DNA from: Microglena sp. YARC
Taxonomy: Eukaryota; Chlorophyta; Chlorophyceae; Chlamydomonadales; Chlamydomonadaceae
NCBI GenBank assembly: GCA_022414725.1
Contig: CM039464.1
Span: 61,727,313-61,791,312, forward strand
DNA length: 64,000 nt
Reading direction: 5' to 3'
A program made the translations under genes and the position numbers. Positions 53,246 to 64,000 of this stretch are shown here, one piece after another. The notes beneath the pieces are model-generated. The model was not told the DNA's origin and made no database searches. It saw nothing but the letters and a program-made list of their open reading frames with translations. The first letter of the stretch is position 1, and every line of letters begins with the position of its first letter.

Positions 53246-53560
53246 CTAGCTAGGGGGGTTCTGGCTCATGTTTGGCATGAATGGACCACCCATCATCCCA
53301 GGCGTACCCCCAGACGTACCCATAGGGACATAATAAAGATAGGGACATAACGTCGAATGGGTCTTGAAGAGTTCCACCCACAGCCCCAAATGCATCCACC
53401 CTTTCTTTTCAAGGGACATGGCCTCTAAGTCCTTCAACTCAAGTGCCATGCCAGTGACACCCTCTCGGTTGTCCCTGGCCTGAACGCACAGAGATCGGAC
53501 TAAGTCTTTCTTGTTGGTAAAGTAGTTTTTCGCCGCCCAACCGTGACAAGAAGTGCTGAA
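53246..53560 (-). CDS. Element-borne ORF of unknown function (possible terminal exon)
   Basis: Entered by a good acceptor (TTTTTCTTTCAG|CACTTC on the minus strand) and open for about 105 codons: KNYFTNKKDLVRSLCVQARD, then MALELKDLEAMSLEKKGWM, then GTSGGTPGMMGGPFMPNM and a stop. It lies inside the Harbinger-like element. Harbingers carry a second, Myb-like gene, but I see no SANT signature here. It may also be a captured host exon. Confidence 0.35.
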   Translation of the reverse strand, partial: FSTSCHGWAAKNYFTNKKDLVRSLCVQARDNREGVTGMALELKDLEAMSLEKKGWMHLGLWVELFKTHSTLCPYLYYVPMGTSGGTPGMMGGPFMPNMSQNPPS

Positions 53561-54123
53561 AGAAAAAGCGTTGAAAAAGCTGAGTAGGCAGTTGCTTGAC
53601 AGCACACACCTAATGATCATGTGCAAGCCCAATAGGCTGAAGAGACATTCCCAATAGCGAGAGAGAGTTGGATGATTTCGTATTTTTTATACAATTTATG
53701 TAACATGTTCCTTCTCATTTGCAGCTATTTGGGCCATATCTCAACACAATATCAGCTTGCGACTGTGCCGCACCCTTTGAAAAATTTGATGACTAGAAGC
53801 AACAATAATTAAGAATTGGATAAGAAAAGGCATGAGTGAAACAACGAAGATACGGAAAAGATAACAACAGAAAACAATATAAAGTTCCAGAAAAAATCCG
53901 GACCAAAAGCAAAACCGAGGCAAATACCCCCCCCCCCCCCCCCGATTTTGCTTTTGCTCGATTTAGCTTTTGCTTTTGGTCCGATTTTGGTCCTGACCAA
54001 GATCGATTCTGGTCAATGTTGTAGTGTGACCACTAAGATTTTGGTGATAGGCAAAATCTACCAAAATCGGACCAAAATCGGACCAAAATCGGCCGGACCA
54101 AGAGCAGTTTGACCTACCCCTTA

Positions 54124-56227
54124 GGGTTCACCCTACAAATTGCAGGTGGACCGCACCAACTGACGTTTGCAAACGGAAGGCAGCTCAATAAACTCGCGAA
54201 GACAGTCACCTCTTCTCCGACTCGAAGCAAATTTCAGACAAGTTGTATTTTTAGTCACGTCACCTCATCTTCCAGGTAGATTTAAGTCAAACTGCGCCCC
54301 GAACCACTTGACGTTTGATTTCGGCAGTCATCCCGAAGAAGACTGCCTAGTCACTGTCGAAGGGTGCACAGCCCCAGTTTATGTGGTAACGCGCGACTGT
54401 GTACCAAAGCGCGGTATACGAGACACACCTTTCACAAGAACAGCCACGAGGGCAGCAACAAGGTTAGACACACCGCACACCTCAAACCGCACACAAAACA
54501 ACCCTACTTACAGGGGGGCTACCCATCCGGCCATCCCCATCCCCAGCGGATCCCTTGGCCCAATTGGTCCAATCCAACTCAAGGGCGGTCACGCCCTTGT
54601 TTCCGGTTGCTGGCTGCTGGCAACCGCTTACATCAGGATTCGAAACCCGAATCGTTCCCTGCCGTTACTTGACAGGAGGAAATCAGACGCGATTTGGAAA
54701 GTCTCGGAATTGTGTCGGAAAAGTGCTCTTGTTTACACTAAAAAAGTGACGGTGAGGACTCAAAGCTAATAGTCTAGTATAGCACTAGTCTAACATAGGA
54801 GGGCTCAGTGGACATCAGTGGACGAGGTGGAGGTTGGAGAAAGTGATCTGGGAACTTTCGATAATGATACTAGGCTAATATGGCATGGCACGCGGGTGCC
54901 GTAACTGCATGAACACGTTACTGAGCATCCCTCTGCTGTGCATGCACCCGACCGCGACCGATCCGACATGGCAGCCCTGTGCACGTGGGCCGCGGGCCGT
55001 TGGCATCGAAGAATAACACCAAGGGGTCAATGGGTACTCTTTACTATTACACTAGGGTGATCAGAGTGATAGTGCGCCAGGGCAGGGCCAGCGCCCTGCA
55101 GAAGTCCAGCATAAAAAGCGAGCATCGCTCCTCTTTGTTAACACACCGACACAGCTCGTACTCCCACACTGTGACAGGGACACACACACGGCAACAAAGA
55201 AATTGAACCAGAACAGTACACTGTACATACGTCAATAGATACCTTGATTCCCCAGCTAGATCGACGTTTCCTGAGCTTTCATTCCATTTATCTTCTAGCG
55301 CCATTCCTCTGAGGCTGGGACTCAGTAAGCCAATAAAAAACTGCAAGGCTCTTCGGCTCTCAGATTCTTCCAGCCTGCCTGTGGATCTCTCACACAACTA
55401 ACAGGCTCCCACCCTCCAAGACATCCGCCTCGTCACGGGACCAGGAGATCAGAAGGTCTCGAAGCACGACAAGCCTTTCCGAAGTCCAAGCCATCGAAGC
55501 TCTCCAGGTAAATCAGTCTATGTTTGGTCGATCGACAGTGACGGATCGAAAGTTACCGAGTTACCAGTTTGTTAGGTATCAGTCGCAGCGATCTTCCCAG
55601 GTACCTTGTACCGCCTTCCCGTTTCTTGCTGCAACTGCAGCATCACAAGTCATAGGTAGCGTCGCAAGCGACTCGGAAAATGGGCGGAGTGTTGGCAACG
55701 GAATCTAGCTGACGTAAGCCAGTTATTTACGAGACCGTTTGCTGGCGTTTCTTCTTCATCTCGATCGCACGCGCACGTCAGGCGTCGGTTGCACAAACAC
55801 TGAAACACTGACAGCGAACACCACCACACGGCCCTCTTCACCATCACAAACAAACAACGGCCGGAAAGCTAATGCCGGACATAGAGCCCGAGGGACGATT
55901 TGGACCAGAGGACCCTCTGATTTGGACCCCAAGCGAGACACGATTCGGACCCCAAGCGCCGGACCCTGTCATCTCCCTGCGGCTAGCCTGCAGGACCTAG
56001 ACATGCCTAGGAACTGTCTACACTCATCCGATTACATTCTGTACTGAGAAGTATGGTTTGGTAGTAGTGTCTCTACCAAGGGTAGCATGTTTATTCCCCC
56101 TCACCCCCCCCCCCCCCCACCCCCACGTCCCCCACCCACCCCCTCTCCCCAGGACAGGTGAACAGCCTGAAGGCCGAAATACCCACAAACTAAACAAAAT
56201 CTTTGCCTCACAGGAGCCACTACCACC
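54124..56227 (+). other. Upstream region of the lipase gene; no confident gene
   Basis: A 200-codon frame at 54167-54769 has weak coding character (Thr/Arg-rich, no domain) and I do not accept it. 56041-56215 contains C-rich runs and a probable 5' UTR. CTCACAG|GAGCCACTACCACCATGC at 56210-56230 looks like a leader-intron acceptor just upstream of the start codon. Confidence 0.45.
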
Positions 56228-63134
<6,907 letters not shown>

Positions 63135-64000
63135 GCCCAGGGTTGGTTGGTCGTGTTATAGACCGGTTCTCTCGGTCCAGCTAGAGTGTCTTAGTGCGCC
63201 AGGCCCTCCGCCTGGAAGCATCCATTACAGTGCCTCTGCCCGATAGGGCCAGCACCTAGTGGCGGCAGTACCCTGAAGTACTGTCGCCTTTTCTCTTCTT
63301 ATACCAGCCATGTCGCCTGACATGGCATCACGCTTGTAAGCTGCCCTAGTCCCTTCCCTGTCTCTGTACTTACGATATAGAACTCCGGAAAGCTAAAGGT
63401 TATCGCCCATCACGGCCGCCGCGTCTTCCACTGCAACAGATTTGAGCACATCAAAGTCTGTCAAATTGTCTGTAGATCCCGAGCTCCCGCGCATCTGCAG
63501 TGTCTTCAATTGTTGCTGGCGCAACTCCCGAAGAAGAGGATCTCAAGCCCAGAAAACTTGTCATCGCTTAGGCCCCCCCCCCCCCCCCCCGCTGGATCAC
63601 ACCAGTTTGTTGCCCCCGCAACTCCCAAGACCCTCCGCTGGATAACACCAGTACGTTGCCCCGCAACAACCAAACCCCCCCACTGCGTCTACCCATCAGT
63701 TCCCCTCTCCTCCCCTCCCGCCATCTCCTGTAACCCCGTCGGCCTCACAAGCCCCCCCCCCGGGACCCCCCCCCCCCGACCCCTGATCTCCTGCCCACAA
63801 GATCTTTCTTCTCTCCTGCCTACGTCGTCAAAAACTCTCTTCAGTTCAATCGCACATTGGATTCTCATTCCGCAAAGCTCCACTCAAGACTCCAAGATGC
63901 CAGGACGAATAAATACACCATAAGATGGTAAGGGAGGTTACAATGTCTTTGCACAATGATATGCAGAACTTGTGGCCCCCTTGCTCGAATAAGATTCAGT
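63135..64000 (+). other. Downstream of the lipase; no confident gene
   Basis: Probable 3' UTR to about 63400. From 63410 a frame starting GRRVFHCNR or, in another phase, ATDLSTSKSVKLSVDPELP could be the start of a new gene, but a C run at 63570-63590 and a C-rich stretch at 63750-63780 break it. No domain is recognised. Confidence 0.4.

Larger units (their letters stand above)
52259..54120. mobile_element. PIF/Harbinger-like element with TTA target duplication
   Basis: Ends GGGGTAGGTCACACTGCTC and, inverted, GGGGTAGGTCAAACTGCTC, each followed by CTTG. The flanking bases are TTA at both ends (52256-52258 and 54121-54123), as expected of PIF/Harbinger (TWA). Both subterminal regions (52280-52410, 53940-54100) are built of GGTCCGATTTTGGTCC-type inverted units able to form long hairpins. 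The interior holds a GGAGCA minisatellite, a GCGC-rich fragment of the CAGGGTACTT MITE and a minus-strand ORF; no transposase with a DDE signature is seen. Confidence 0.68.

Noticed and set aside
54167..54769. A 200-codon ORF as a gene
   Set aside because: No domain, no codon or composition signature, and no splice or promoter context.

Overview
The window is a repeat-laden stretch of a eukaryotic nuclear genome. Spliced genes with GT..AG introns, an MRS2/CorA-type magnesium transporter, a secreted class 3 lipase, an F-box/LRR-like gene, several non-LTR retrotransposon lineages, hAT-like elements and CCCTAAA-type interstitial repeats together suggest a green-lineage alga, perhaps a prasinophyte with a large repetitive genome. 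The taxon is an inference; no rRNA or organellar marker is present.

1-18.4 kb, plus strand: exons of an MRS2-like Mg2+ transporter (best at 4144-4347 and 7335-7483, with a GMN-motif exon near 13.7 kb), followed by exons of uncertain assignment. Every intron is a different simple repeat (CA, CACCAC, AACC, ATC, GGTGGGTGAGTG, CCTGTACCTCAAA, CCCTAAA, CATCCACC), and each repeat is punctuated by decayed copies of the adjacent exon edge and its splice site. This is the most striking signal in the window. The 9.9-20.7 kb part also carries many single-base indels between repeat copies, so some decay may be assembly noise.

18.4-22.5 kb: short tandem repeats, a hAT-like MITE, a tRNA-derived SINE, another exon-edge array, then a 1000-N scaffold gap. 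22.5-32.3 kb: a long non-LTR retrotransposon (endonuclease, reverse transcriptase, RNase H, zinc knuckle and an RPD...E domain reminiscent of a second endonuclease) ending in a TTTCAA-repeat tail; its RT is dead, with a stop at the tyrosine of YADD. 32.3-37.5 kb: MITEs, a GC-rich hairpin cluster, a SINE fragment and a second LINE lineage.

37.5-44.9 kb: a decayed large gene, probably transposon-derived, with two N-terminal zinc fingers, a PCNA-box-like motif, a central region expanded into minisatellites and a C-terminal zinc finger. Two elements with hAT-type 8-bp target duplications split it. The larger (41955-43486) carries its own promoter-like segment, a short gene start and two homologous introns that look like introners.

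47.1-51.5 kb, minus strand: an F-box/LRR-like gene whose intron holds a 53-bp and a 45-bp minisatellite. 52.26-54.12 kb: a PIF/Harbinger-like element with a TTA target duplication. 56.2-63.1 kb, plus strand: a signal-peptide class 3 lipase in five exons. Its introns contain hairpins, a broken duplicate exon hit by a LINE tail that was itself hit by a MITE, a 620-bp ATC tract, a CAA tract and three copies of one exon end. The rest is a third LINE lineage and low-copy dispersed repeats.
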